A program made the position numbers and the translations under genes. From Flexivirga oryzae (GTDB lineage: Bacteria > Actinomycetota > Actinomycetes > Actinomycetales > Dermatophilaceae), in the NCBI RefSeq assembly GCF_014190805.1, contig NZ_JACHVQ010000003.1:62001-126000 (forward strand): a stretch of DNA of 64,000 nt, written 5' to 3'. Shown in pieces: positions 51,196 to 58,223 of the stretch (positions are counted from its first letter, which is position 1; every line of letters begins with the position of its first letter). The notes beneath the pieces are model-generated. The model was not told the DNA's origin and ran no database searches. It saw nothing but the letters and a program-made list of their open reading frames with translations.

Positions 51196-51936
51196 TCAGC
51201 TCATCGTGAGGCCGCCGCTGACGCTGACGGTCTGTCCGGTGATGAATGCCGCCTCGTCGGAGGCGAGGAATGCGACGAGGTTGGCCAGGTCCTCCGGGCG
51301 GCCCAGCCGGCGCATCGGGATGGCCTTCTGCAGCGCACCGCGCAGCTTCTCGCCGCCGATCGACGCGAACAGCGGTGTGTCGGTCGGGCCCGGGCAGACG
51401 CAGTTGACGTTGATGGACGCGCGAGCCAGCTCTCGGGCCAGTGTCTTGCTGAAGGAGATGACACCGCCCTTGGCCGCGGAGTAGACGGCTTCCCCGGTCG
51501 ACCCGACGCGCCCGGCATCGGACCCGAGGTTGACGACCGAGCCGGACTCGCGCTCGACCATGAGCGGCAGGATCGTCTTGCAGGTGTTGAAGACGCCGTA
51601 GAGGTTGATCGCCATCACCCGGTCCCAGGTGTCCGGCTCGGAGTCGAGGAACGGCTCCACCTTGTCCCAGCCGGCGTTGTTGACCAACACGTCGATGCGT
51701 CCGAACTTGTCGATGACGTGATTGGCTGCGGCACGGACGGATTCACGATCCGTCACGTCGACCTGTAACCCGATCGAGTCGTTGCCGAGACCGGCAGCGG
51801 TCTGTGCCGCGGTGTCGCCGTTGAGGTCGGTGACGATCACGCTCGCGCCCTCCGCGGCGAGTTTGGTGGCGATGCCCGCGCCGATGCCCTGACCGGCACC
51901 GGTGACGAACGCGATCTTGTCGTCCAGCTTTCCCAT
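51196..51936 (-). CDS. short-chain dehydrogenase, BadH-like (2-hydroxycyclohexanecarboxyl-CoA dehydrogenase)
   Basis: A 246-residue SDR: TGAGQGIGAGIATKL cofactor motif, NNAGWDKVEPFL, catalytic Ser/Tyr/Lys in NLGSDAGRVGSTGEAVYSAA followed by KGG, and NCVCPGPTDTPLF. The SDA-RVGS-GEAVY and VCPGPTDT segments and the GQT-SVSGGLTMS end closely match what I recall of BadH, which oxidises 2-hydroxycyclohexanecarboxyl-CoA to the 2-keto form. This is the main clue to the pathway of the cluster. Confidence 0.82.
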   Translation of the reverse strand: MGKLDDKIAFVTGAGQGIGAGIATKLAAEGASVIVTDLNGDTAAQTAAGLGNDSIGLQVDVTDRESVRAAANHVIDKFGRIDVLVNNAGWDKVEPFLDSEPDTWDRVMAINLYGVFNTCKTILPLMVERESGSVVNLGSDAGRVGSTGEAVYSAAKGGVISFSKTLARELARASINVNCVCPGPTDTPLFASIGGEKLRGALQKAIPMRRLGRPEDLANLVAFLASDEAAFITGQTVSVSGGLTMS

Positions 51937-51962
51937 GGTTGCTCCTTGTCCGAACGGGTGAG

Positions 51963-53216
51963 TCAGGGCGCGTATTCGCGGCCCAGCAGATTTCGGGAGA
52001 TGACGAGCTTCGAGACCTGCGCGGTGCCGTCGCCGATCTCCAGCCCGATGACGTCACGCAGACGCTGCCCGACCTTGTGCTCGGTCGAATAGCCGACGTG
52101 TCCGAGGGTCAGCAGGCACTGATGTATGACGTCAACTGCCAGCTTCGGCGCCCAGAACTTCGCCATCGCCGCTTCGGCGTTGTGCTCCAATCCGTTGTCA
52201 TTGCGCCAAAGCGACTCGTAACACACGTGTTTCGCACCCGTGATGTAGGTCGCGCATTCGGCCAGCGGGAACGACACGCCCTGGTAGGTGCCGATCGGCC
52301 GATCGAACGCCTTGCGGTCGCGCGCCCACTGGGCCGCCTCATCCAGCGACTCCTCGGCGGCGCCCAGGCACAGCAGACCGATGATCGCTCGCGAGTAGTC
52401 GAAACCCTGCATGACCGAGACGAATCCGGCGCCCTCGGCACCGATGAGGTCGTCGGGACCGACCCGCACGCCGTCGAAGTGGATCGATGCCCTGCCGATG
52501 GCCCGGCTGCCCAGATCGTCGAACGCCGATCGGGTGATGCCCGGGTCGGACAGGTCGACCCAGAACGCGCTGACGCCGCGTGCACCGGGGCCGCCGGTGC
52601 GGGCCAGCACGACGGCGTGGTCGGCCGCCATACCAAGGGTGATGGAGGTCTTCTCGCCGTCCAGCCGCCAACCCGTGTCCGCCGAGCTTGTCCCCCCGGA
52701 GTTCGCCGAGCTTGTCGCGGTCGCCGAGCTTGTCCCCCCGGCGTTCGCCGAGCTTGTCCCCCCGGCGTTCGCCGAGCTTGTCGAGGTGTCCGGGGTCGCC
52801 TTGAGCGCCAACGCCGCTGCGTCGGTGCCGGCGCCCGGCTCGGTGATCATGATGCACGGAACGGTGGTGCCGTCGGCGATGCCGGGCAACCACGCCTGTT
52901 TCTGCTCGTCGGTGCAGTTGCGGACCAGGATGTCGCTGATCAGCGCCGTGTTGATGATGAGATACCCGGCGTTGAAATCGGCCCGGCCGACCTGCTCGGC
53001 GGCGATGCCCGCGATGACGGCGGAGGCGTCCTGCCCGCCATACTCCTCGGGGATCCGCAGGCTGGTGAGCCCCATCTGCGCCATGTCGAGCGCCTGCTGG
53101 CGACGGAAGGTCGCTGCCTTGTCGTCGGACTGGTAGTGCGGCGCGAGGACCTTCTGGGCCCACCGGCCGATCTCACCCGCGAAGGTCTCCTCGACCTCGT
53201 CGAAGCCGTAGTGCAT
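51963..53216 (-). CDS. acyl-CoA dehydrogenase family protein (AliB-like), with in-frame tandem repeat
   Basis: A 417-residue acyl-CoA dehydrogenase; about 30 residues longer than usual because of a tandem repeat (52681-52788) encoding SSANAGGT-type units before GWRLDGEK. Motifs: LRIPEEYGGQDASAVIAG, CIMITEPGAGTDAAAL, QCLLTLGHVGYSTEHKVGQR. The catalytic block reads IGDGTAQVSKLV, with Asp in place of the common Glu. In the cluster it would dehydrogenate the ring acyl-CoA formed by the ligase (inference). Start ATG 53216. Confidence 0.86.
   Translation of the reverse strand: MHYGFDEVEETFAGEIGRWAQKVLAPHYQSDDKAATFRRQQALDMAQMGLTSLRIPEEYGGQDASAVIAGIAAEQVGRADFNAGYLIINTALISDILVRNCTDEQKQAWLPGIADGTTVPCIMITEPGAGTDAAALALKATPDTSTSSANAGGTSSANAGGTSSATATSSANSGGTSSADTGWRLDGEKTSITLGMAADHAVVLARTGGPGARGVSAFWVDLSDPGITRSAFDDLGSRAIGRASIHFDGVRVGPDDLIGAEGAGFVSVMQGFDYSRAIIGLLCLGAAEESLDEAAQWARDRKAFDRPIGTYQGVSFPLAECATYITGAKHVCYESLWRNDNGLEHNAEAAMAKFWAPKLAVDVIHQCLLTLGHVGYSTEHKVGQRLRDVIGLEIGDGTAQVSKLVISRNLLGREYAP
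52681..52788. repeat. in-frame tandem repeat of GCCGAGCTTGTC units inside an acyl-CoA dehydrogenase gene
   Basis: GCCGAGCTTGTC starts at 52681, 52705, 52723, 52747 and 52771, spacings 24, 18, 24 and 24, all multiples of three. The intervals are mostly CCCCCGGCGTTC. The frame is kept, adding about 36 Ser/Ala/Gly/Thr residues in a loop. Confidence 0.9.
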
Positions 53217-53226
53217 CGGTCTCGCC

Positions 53227-54024
53227 TCAGCTTGCCGACGGGAAGGCGGGGGCGCGCTTCTCGCGCAGTGCCGTGTAGCCCTCGACCACGTCGGGCGCCA
53301 TGAAGCAGAGCATCTCGTAGGCGGCGGACTGGTCGAAGATCGGCGCGGCCTGACGGACCCAGCTGTTCAGCGTCCGCTTGGTGAGCCGGATCGCCTGCTG
53401 CGCACCGGTGGCCATCACCTGGGCGACGCGCATCGCCTCGTCGAGGACCTCGTCCCGCGGAACCGCCTTGCTGATCAGGCCGATCCGCTCCGCCTCCGCC
53501 CCGGTGAGCATGTCGCCGGTCATCAGGTAGTAGCGGGCCTTGGCCATGCCGCACAGCAGCGGCCAGATGATCGCGGCGTGGTCGCCGGCGGCGACGCCGA
53601 GTTTGACGTGACCGTCGCCGAGCTTGGCGTCCTCGGCCATGATCGAGATGTCCGACAGGATCCCGACAACGGTGCCGGCACCGACCGAGACGCCGTTGAT
53701 CGCGGCGACGATCGGCTTCTCGCAGTTGACGATGTTGTAGACCATGTCGCTCATCTCGCGCAGCATGTGGTCGACGCGCTCGTGGTTGCCGGCCATCCGC
53801 TCCACCATCGCGAGGTCGCCACCGGCGCTGAACGCCTTGCCCGCACCGGTGATGACGGCGACCCGCGTCTCCGGGTCGTCGGACACGTCGCGGAAGACGC
53901 GCGCGATCTCACCGTGCATCTGCTCGTCGGTCGCGTTGTACTTCTCCGGTCGGTTCATAGTGATCAGCAGGACACCGTTGTCGTGCCGGGCGAAGGTCAA
54001 CTGCTCATAGTTCTGGAAGTCCAC
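53227..54024 (-). CDS. crotonase-fold protein lacking both canonical catalytic glutamates
   Basis: A 265-residue crotonase-superfamily protein (ITMNRPEKYNATDEQMHG; GAGKAFSAGGDLAMVER oxyanion loop; NGVSVGAGTVVGILSDISIM). Compared with the hydratase at 48789, the first catalytic Glu is His (LGDGHVKLGVAAGD) and the second is Tyr (AKARYYLMTGD), so it is unlikely to be a plain hydratase; hydrolase or isomerase chemistry is possible. GTG at 54024 is chosen because upstream in-frame ATG 54090 lies within operator DNA. First gene of the cluster. Confidence 0.85.
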   Translation of the reverse strand: MDFQNYEQLTFARHDNGVLLITMNRPEKYNATDEQMHGEIARVFRDVSDDPETRVAVITGAGKAFSAGGDLAMVERMAGNHERVDHMLREMSDMVYNIVNCEKPIVAAINGVSVGAGTVVGILSDISIMAEDAKLGDGHVKLGVAAGDHAAIIWPLLCGMAKARYYLMTGDMLTGAEAERIGLISKAVPRDEVLDEAMRVAQVMATGAQQAIRLTKRTLNSWVRQAAPIFDQSAAYEMLCFMAPDVVEGYTALREKRAPAFPSAS

Positions 54025-54054
54025 GGCGTCATCAGCTCCGGTCTGAGGGGTGAA

Positions 54055-54148
54055 TGAATATTGGTTCAACACGAATGAATCTATATTCACTCCGGTGCCC
54101 TGTCAACAGGTTCGCGCGACGTTCTGCCCTAGAATGAATTTCGATTCA
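54055..54148. promoter_or_regulatory. three TGAATnnnnATTCA operators in the TetR/catabolic cluster spacer
   Basis: Sites at 54055-54068 (TGAATATTGGTTCA, one mismatch), 54076-54089 (TGAATCTATATTCA) and 54135-54148 (TGAATTTCGATTCA). The first two have centres 21 bp apart, two turns. They fill the spacer between the crotonase gene and the divergent TetR gene and are almost certainly the regulator's binding sites. Confidence 0.8.
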
Positions 54149-54165
54149 CCGCTGGGAGGACCTCC

Positions 54166-54828
54166 ATGACACAGACCGAGTCGATCGACCACCCGCAGCA
54201 GGCAGCGCGGCGGGCGCTGGTCGAGCACCGCTCGCGGCAGCTGCTCGACGCTGCCGCCACATTGATGGAACGTGAAGGCTCAGAGGCGGTTTCGATGCAG
54301 GCGCTGGCCACCGAGGCAGGGGTCAGCGTCGGGCTGATCTACCGCTACTTCGGCAGCAAGGAGGACGTCCTGTATGCCGTCATCGTCGACGTACTGGACG
54401 CCCTGGCCACTGCGTTACCGGCCGCGCTCGAGGACGCCCCGCAGGACCCGGTGCGCCGCCTGGCGGCCACCTTCACGGCATACTGCACGGTCATCGACAG
54501 TCACCGGCACTCCACGTTGTTGACCTACCGCGAGTCCAAGTCGCTGGACGCCGAGCGCCGGGAGCGGATCAAGGACTTGGAGCTGGAGACCGCGCAGCCG
54601 CTGATGGGCAGCCTGCGGGACGGGGTCTCCGAGGGGCTGCTGGTCACCGACGACGCCGAACTGGTCGCCTACGACCTGATCCTGATGGCGCACGCGTGGG
54701 CGCTGAAGTCGTGGTACTTCACCAAGACGCGGGACCTGGAGTCCTACATCTCCTCGCAGCTGGCGCTCGCGCTGCGCGGCATCGTTGCTCCCAAGCACCG
54801 GTCGCGGTACGCCGACCTGCTCCACTGA
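54166..54828 (+). CDS. TetR-family regulator of the acyl-CoA catabolic cluster
   Basis: A 220-residue TetR protein with helix-turn-helix in residues 22-65 (QLLDAAATLMEREGSE, MQALATEAGVSVGLIYRYFG) and a ligand domain resembling acyl-CoA-responsive FadR/KstR-like TetR members (WALKSWYFTKTRDLESYIS). It is divergent from the seven-gene catabolic operon and faces three TGAATnnnnATTCA sites. Likely a repressor released by an acyl-CoA intermediate. GGGAGG lies 7 bases before the ATG. Confidence 0.93.
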   Translation: MTQTESIDHPQQAARRALVEHRSRQLLDAAATLMEREGSEAVSMQALATEAGVSVGLIYRYFGSKEDVLYAVIVDVLDALATALPAALEDAPQDPVRRLAATFTAYCTVIDSHRHSTLLTYRESKSLDAERRERIKDLELETAQPLMGSLRDGVSEGLLVTDDAELVAYDLILMAHAWALKSWYFTKTRDLESYISSQLALALRGIVAPKHRSRYADLLH

Positions 54829-54846
54829 CCGGGCGCGGCTCGCCGA

Positions 54847-54914
54847 TTGACGCTCGAAACGCCCGCTGACCCCGAGATTGCGCCGTCATTCGCCGTTCTG
54901 AGCGTCAGCGGGCG
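54847..54914. repeat. TGACGG palindromic element, copy 4, overlapping a gene end
   Basis: Begins TTGACGCTCGAA like the copy at 8964. CGCCCGCTGAC (54860-54870) pairs perfectly with 54904-54914, and TGACGCTC (54848-54855) can pair with 54900-54907. It lies between converging genes and supplies the last nine codons and stop of the GntR gene. Confidence 0.65.
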
Positions 54915-55566
54915 CGCGCCCGGCCCAGCGGCCGCGGGTCTGGGCGATGTGCCGCTTCATCAGCCGCGTCACCAGGCGCTTGTCCCGCTGCTCAATGGCG
55001 TCCAGGATCGCGTGGTGTTCAGCCGCGCTCTCGACGAGTTGCCCATCCTCGATGATCGCTGTCAGGCCGTAAAGCCTTGTGTGCGCGCGTAATTCGGAGA
55101 TGAGCCCGGTCGCGCGCCGGTTGCCGGCATACTCCAGCAACCGCAGGTGGAAGATCCGGTCGCTCTCGGTGTAGTCGATGAGGTCGCTGCGCTCGGCGCC
55201 GCGGACGATGGCGTCGGCCATGCGTCGCAGCTCCGGAAAGTCGGCCTCGGGCACCCGCCCGGCCGCGCGAGCCACGAGCGGCGGCTCGACGAGCAGCCGC
55301 AGCTCGGTGATCTCGTCCAGCTGCTCGTCGCCGATCTCGGTGACGCGGTAGCCCTTGTTGCGCACCGTGACCACGAGGCCCTCGCGGGCCAGATCGAGCA
55401 TCGCCTCACGCACCGGCGTGGCCGAGACCCCGAAGCGCTCGGCGAGCGACGGCGCGGAGTAGAGCACGCCGGGCAGCAGCTCGCCGCTGATGATCGCGGC
55501 GCGCAGGGCGTTGGTGACGTCCTCGCGGAGCAGGCCCTTCTGCAGCGGCTGCACGTGCTCTGACAT
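54886..55566 (-). CDS. GntR-family regulator (FCD domain) of the hydroxyproline cluster
   Basis: A 226-residue GntR protein of the FadR/FCD subfamily: winged helix in residues 12-75 (LREDVTNALRAAIISGELLP, LAERFGVSATPVREAM, LVVTVRNKGYRVTE) and an FCD ligand domain with metal-binding-type His/Asp (DRIFHLRLLEYAGN, EHHAILDAIEQRD). It ends the hydroxyproline operon and is probably its regulator, responding to hydroxyproline or an intermediate. ATG 55566 or 55575. Its last residues come from a palindromic repeat. Confidence 0.9.
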   Translation of the reverse strand: MSEHVQPLQKGLLREDVTNALRAAIISGELLPGVLYSAPSLAERFGVSATPVREAMLDLAREGLVVTVRNKGYRVTEIGDEQLDEITELRLLVEPPLVARAAGRVPEADFPELRRMADAIVRGAERSDLIDYTESDRIFHLRLLEYAGNRRATGLISELRAHTRLYGLTAIIEDGQLVESAAEHHAILDAIEQRDKRLVTRLMKRHIAQTRGRWAGRAPADAQNGE

Positions 55567-55612
55567 GTCACACATCGTAGGTATCGGTCGCGGCGCGGCC
55601 CCCATCGCCGAG

Positions 55613-55642
55613 CGGACACGAAACACCTCGACCGGACACGAA
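55613..55642. promoter_or_regulatory. direct repeat TTCGTGTCCG (minus strand) before the GntR gene
   Basis: CGGACACGAA occurs at 55613-55622 and 55633-55642, 20 bp apart (two turns), in the 147-base gap upstream of the GntR gene. Possible activator or autoregulation site, and a hint that gntR has its own promoter. Confidence 0.45.
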
Positions 55643-55713
55643 CGACGACCCGGTTCTCCGGGAATTCGGTATCCCCTGAGTGTGTTGGGTGTCCTCTCGG
55701 CGGCAGCGGCGCA

Positions 55714-57168
55714 TCAGGGCAGATCGCGCCGCTGCGGCACGCCCCAGGGGTTGTCGTCGCGCAGCGGCTCCGGCAGCAACTCCTGCGGCGCCGACTGGAA
55801 CGCGACCGGGCGTAGCAGCCGGGTGATCGCGGCGCTGCCGACGGAGGTGTTGGTGTCGTTGGTGGTCGACGGCCACGGCCCGCCGTGCTGCATCGCGGCC
55901 GTGACGGCGACGCCGGTCGGCCAGCCGCCGATCAGCACCCGTCCGGCGTGCTGGGCGAACAGCTGCACCAACTGCGCGATCTGCGGGTCGGACACCTCGT
56001 CGGACGCGCAGTGCACGGTCGCGGTGAGGTTGCCGGGGAACAGCTCCGCCAGCCGGGGGACAAGAGCGCCGAGTTCGTCATACTCCACCACCACGGAGAG
56101 GGGTCCGAACGATTCCTCGAGCAGTTCGTCACGGTGCGCGATCAGCTCGTCGAGCGTGACACGCACCAATGTCGGTGTGGCCCAGGCGTTGTCGTTCTCA
56201 TCGACCCGCACCGCACCCTCGGCCACCACTGTGGCCGCGGCATCCAGCACCTGGGTGCGGCGTTGCTGGTAGCCCTGCGAGATGGAGGGGTTGAGCAGTC
56301 GGTGCTCGGCGACCCGTTCCGCGGCGCCACGCAGCGCGTCGTCCAGACCGTGGCCCGCCGGTACGAAGAGGAAGCCGGGTTTGGTGCACAGCTGACCGGC
56401 CGAGCCGCTCACGCTGGTCACGTAGCCGCTGACGATGTCGTCGGCCCGCTCGCGCAGCGCGGCCGGGGTGACGACGACCGGGTTGAGGCTGCCCAGCTCC
56501 CCGAAGAACGGGATCGGATCGGGGCGGGCGGCGGCGATGTCGGCGAGCGCCCGACCGCCGCGGACCGAGCCGGTGAAGGTTGCGACCCGGATCGCGGGGT
56601 GCCGCAGCAGGTCGACGCCCTCGTCCTGCCCGTGGACCAACTGCAGGGTGTCAGGCGGCATGCCGGCCCCGGTCAACGCGCGCGACGCCAGTGCGGCGCA
56701 CCGATCGGACAACTGGGGATGGCCGGGGTGCGCCTTGACGACGACGGCGCAGCCGGCGGCCAGCGCCGCGGCCGTGTCACCACCGAGCACCGAGAACGCG
56801 AACGGGAAGTTGCTGGCCGCGAAGTTGAGCACCGGGCCGGCCGGCAGCAGGCAGCGCCGGACATCCGGGCGCGGGCCGAGCGGGAAGTCCGGGTCGGCGG
56901 TGTCGATGCGCGCGTCCAGGTACTCCCCGTCGCGAACCGTTTCGGCGAACGCCCACAGCTGGTATGCCGTGCGCTTGATCTCGCCGGCCAGGCGGGCCTC
57001 GGTGAGGCCGGTCTCGGCCTGGGCGATCGCGACCACCTCCCCGTCTGCTTCCAGGGCGTCCGCCACCGCGGTCAGCGCGCGGGCGCGTGCCTCCGGCGCC
57101 GTCCTGGAGAAGACCGCGTGAGCCTCCTGCGTGCGTCGTGCGATGTCCTCGATGTCCGTGGTGCTCAC
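55714..57168 (-). CDS. alpha-ketoglutaric semialdehyde dehydrogenase (NADP-type aldehyde dehydrogenase)
   Basis: A 484-residue aldehyde dehydrogenase of the 2,5-dioxovalerate branch: GPVLNFAASNFPFAFSVLGG, KAHPGHPQLSD, TGSVRGGRAL, the catalytic Glu in FFGELGSLNPVV and the catalytic Cys in SAGQLCTKPGF. It should oxidise 2-oxoglutarate semialdehyde to 2-oxoglutarate, the last step of hydroxyproline breakdown, which fits the neighbouring deaminase, epimerase and dehydrogenase genes. 32 bases from the epimerase stop. Confidence 0.92.
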   Translation of the reverse strand: MSTTDIEDIARRTQEAHAVFSRTAPEARARALTAVADALEADGEVVAIAQAETGLTEARLAGEIKRTAYQLWAFAETVRDGEYLDARIDTADPDFPLGPRPDVRRCLLPAGPVLNFAASNFPFAFSVLGGDTAAALAAGCAVVVKAHPGHPQLSDRCAALASRALTGAGMPPDTLQLVHGQDEGVDLLRHPAIRVATFTGSVRGGRALADIAAARPDPIPFFGELGSLNPVVVTPAALRERADDIVSGYVTSVSGSAGQLCTKPGFLFVPAGHGLDDALRGAAERVAEHRLLNPSISQGYQQRRTQVLDAAATVVAEGAVRVDENDNAWATPTLVRVTLDELIAHRDELLEESFGPLSVVVEYDELGALVPRLAELFPGNLTATVHCASDEVSDPQIAQLVQLFAQHAGRVLIGGWPTGVAVTAAMQHGGPWPSTTNDTNTSVGSAAITRLLRPVAFQSAPQELLPEPLRDDNPWGVPQRRDLP

Positions 57169-57200
57169 CGCGCTCCTTTCGTCAAACAGGCTGATGCCGC

Positions 57201-58202
57201 TCAGAATTCGAAACCGGATGGGAATGGGTCGGTGGGGTCGAGCAGGTACTGCCCGATGCCGGTCACCCAGGCCCGCCCGGTGATGGTGGGTATGACGGCC
57301 GGCCGGCCGCCGATCTCAGTCTCCCGCACGAGGCGGCCCACGAAACGACTGCCTATGAACGACTCGTTCACGAAGTCGGTGTTCAGCGGCAGCTGGCCTC
57401 GAGACCACAGCTCCGCCATCCGCGCCGAGGTGCCGGTGCCGCACGGTGACCGGTCGAACCAGCCCGGATGGATGGCCATGGCGTGCCGCGAGTGCTGGGC
57501 GGTGGATCCCGGTGCGATGAATTCGACGTGATGGCAGTGGTTCACGCCGTCGATGGTCGGGTGCACCGGTGGCGCCTCCGCGTTGATCCGGTCCATGATC
57601 GCCAGGCCGGCACGCAGGATGTCGTCCTTGCGGGAGCGGTCGAACGGTAACCCGACGGAGTCCAGGTCGACCATCGCATAGAAGTTGCCGCCGAACGCCA
57701 GGCTGTACGGGACCTCCCCGAGGCCCGGCACCTCGATGGTCCGGTCGAGCCGGTCGGTGTAGCTGGGGACGTTCTCGATCGTCACCGAGTCGGCGTGTCC
57801 GTCGGTCACGGCGACGCGGGCGGTGACCAGGCCGGCGGGCGTGTCCAGCCGGATGGTGGTGACCGGCTCTACGACCTCGACCATGCCGGTCTCGACGAGC
57901 ACCGTTGCCACTCCGATGGTTCCGTGTCCGCACATCGGCAGGCAGCCGGACACCTCGATGTAGATGACACCCCAGTCGGCGTCCGGCCGGGTCGGTGGTT
58001 GCAGGATGGCGCCGCTCATCGCGTTGTGACCGCGCGGCTCGGTCATCAGCAGCCGGCGCAGGTCGTCGTGCTCGGCGATAAAGCCGAGCCGCTTGTCGTT
58101 CATCGTCGCGCCCGGAAAGACCCCGAGTCCGCCGGTGACGACGCGGGTCGGCATACCTTCGGTGTGCGAGTCGACAGCACTGATGATCCTGCTGGTTCGC
58201 AT
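57201..58202 (-). CDS. 4-hydroxyproline 2-epimerase (proline racemase family)
   Basis: A 333-residue proline-racemase-fold enzyme. Both catalytic cysteines are present: Cys91 in LPMCGHGTIGVAT and Cys254 in DRSPCGTGTSARMA, which marks epimerase/racemase rather than the one-Cys dehydratase. HTEGMPTRVVTGG at residues 13-25 is also typical. With the neighbouring genes it should convert trans-4-hydroxy-L-proline to cis-4-hydroxy-D-proline, the first step. 21 bases from the deaminase stop. Confidence 0.93.
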   Translation of the reverse strand: MRTSRIISAVDSHTEGMPTRVVTGGLGVFPGATMNDKRLGFIAEHDDLRRLLMTEPRGHNAMSGAILQPPTRPDADWGVIYIEVSGCLPMCGHGTIGVATVLVETGMVEVVEPVTTIRLDTPAGLVTARVAVTDGHADSVTIENVPSYTDRLDRTIEVPGLGEVPYSLAFGGNFYAMVDLDSVGLPFDRSRKDDILRAGLAIMDRINAEAPPVHPTIDGVNHCHHVEFIAPGSTAQHSRHAMAIHPGWFDRSPCGTGTSARMAELWSRGQLPLNTDFVNESFIGSRFVGRLVRETEIGGRPAVIPTITGRAWVTGIGQYLLDPTDPFPSGFEF

Positions 58203-58223
58203 GAGCGAGGCCTCCTGACGTTG

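Noticed and set aside
52681..52788. CRISPR-like repeat array
   Set aside because: Units are 12 bp with 6-12-bp near-identical intervals, keep a reading frame inside a gene, and no cas genes are present.
53227..54090. BadI identity or an ATG start at 54090 for the first crotonase
   Set aside because: Motifs do not match the BadI/MenB active site as I recall it, and the upstream ATG lies within two operator dyads.
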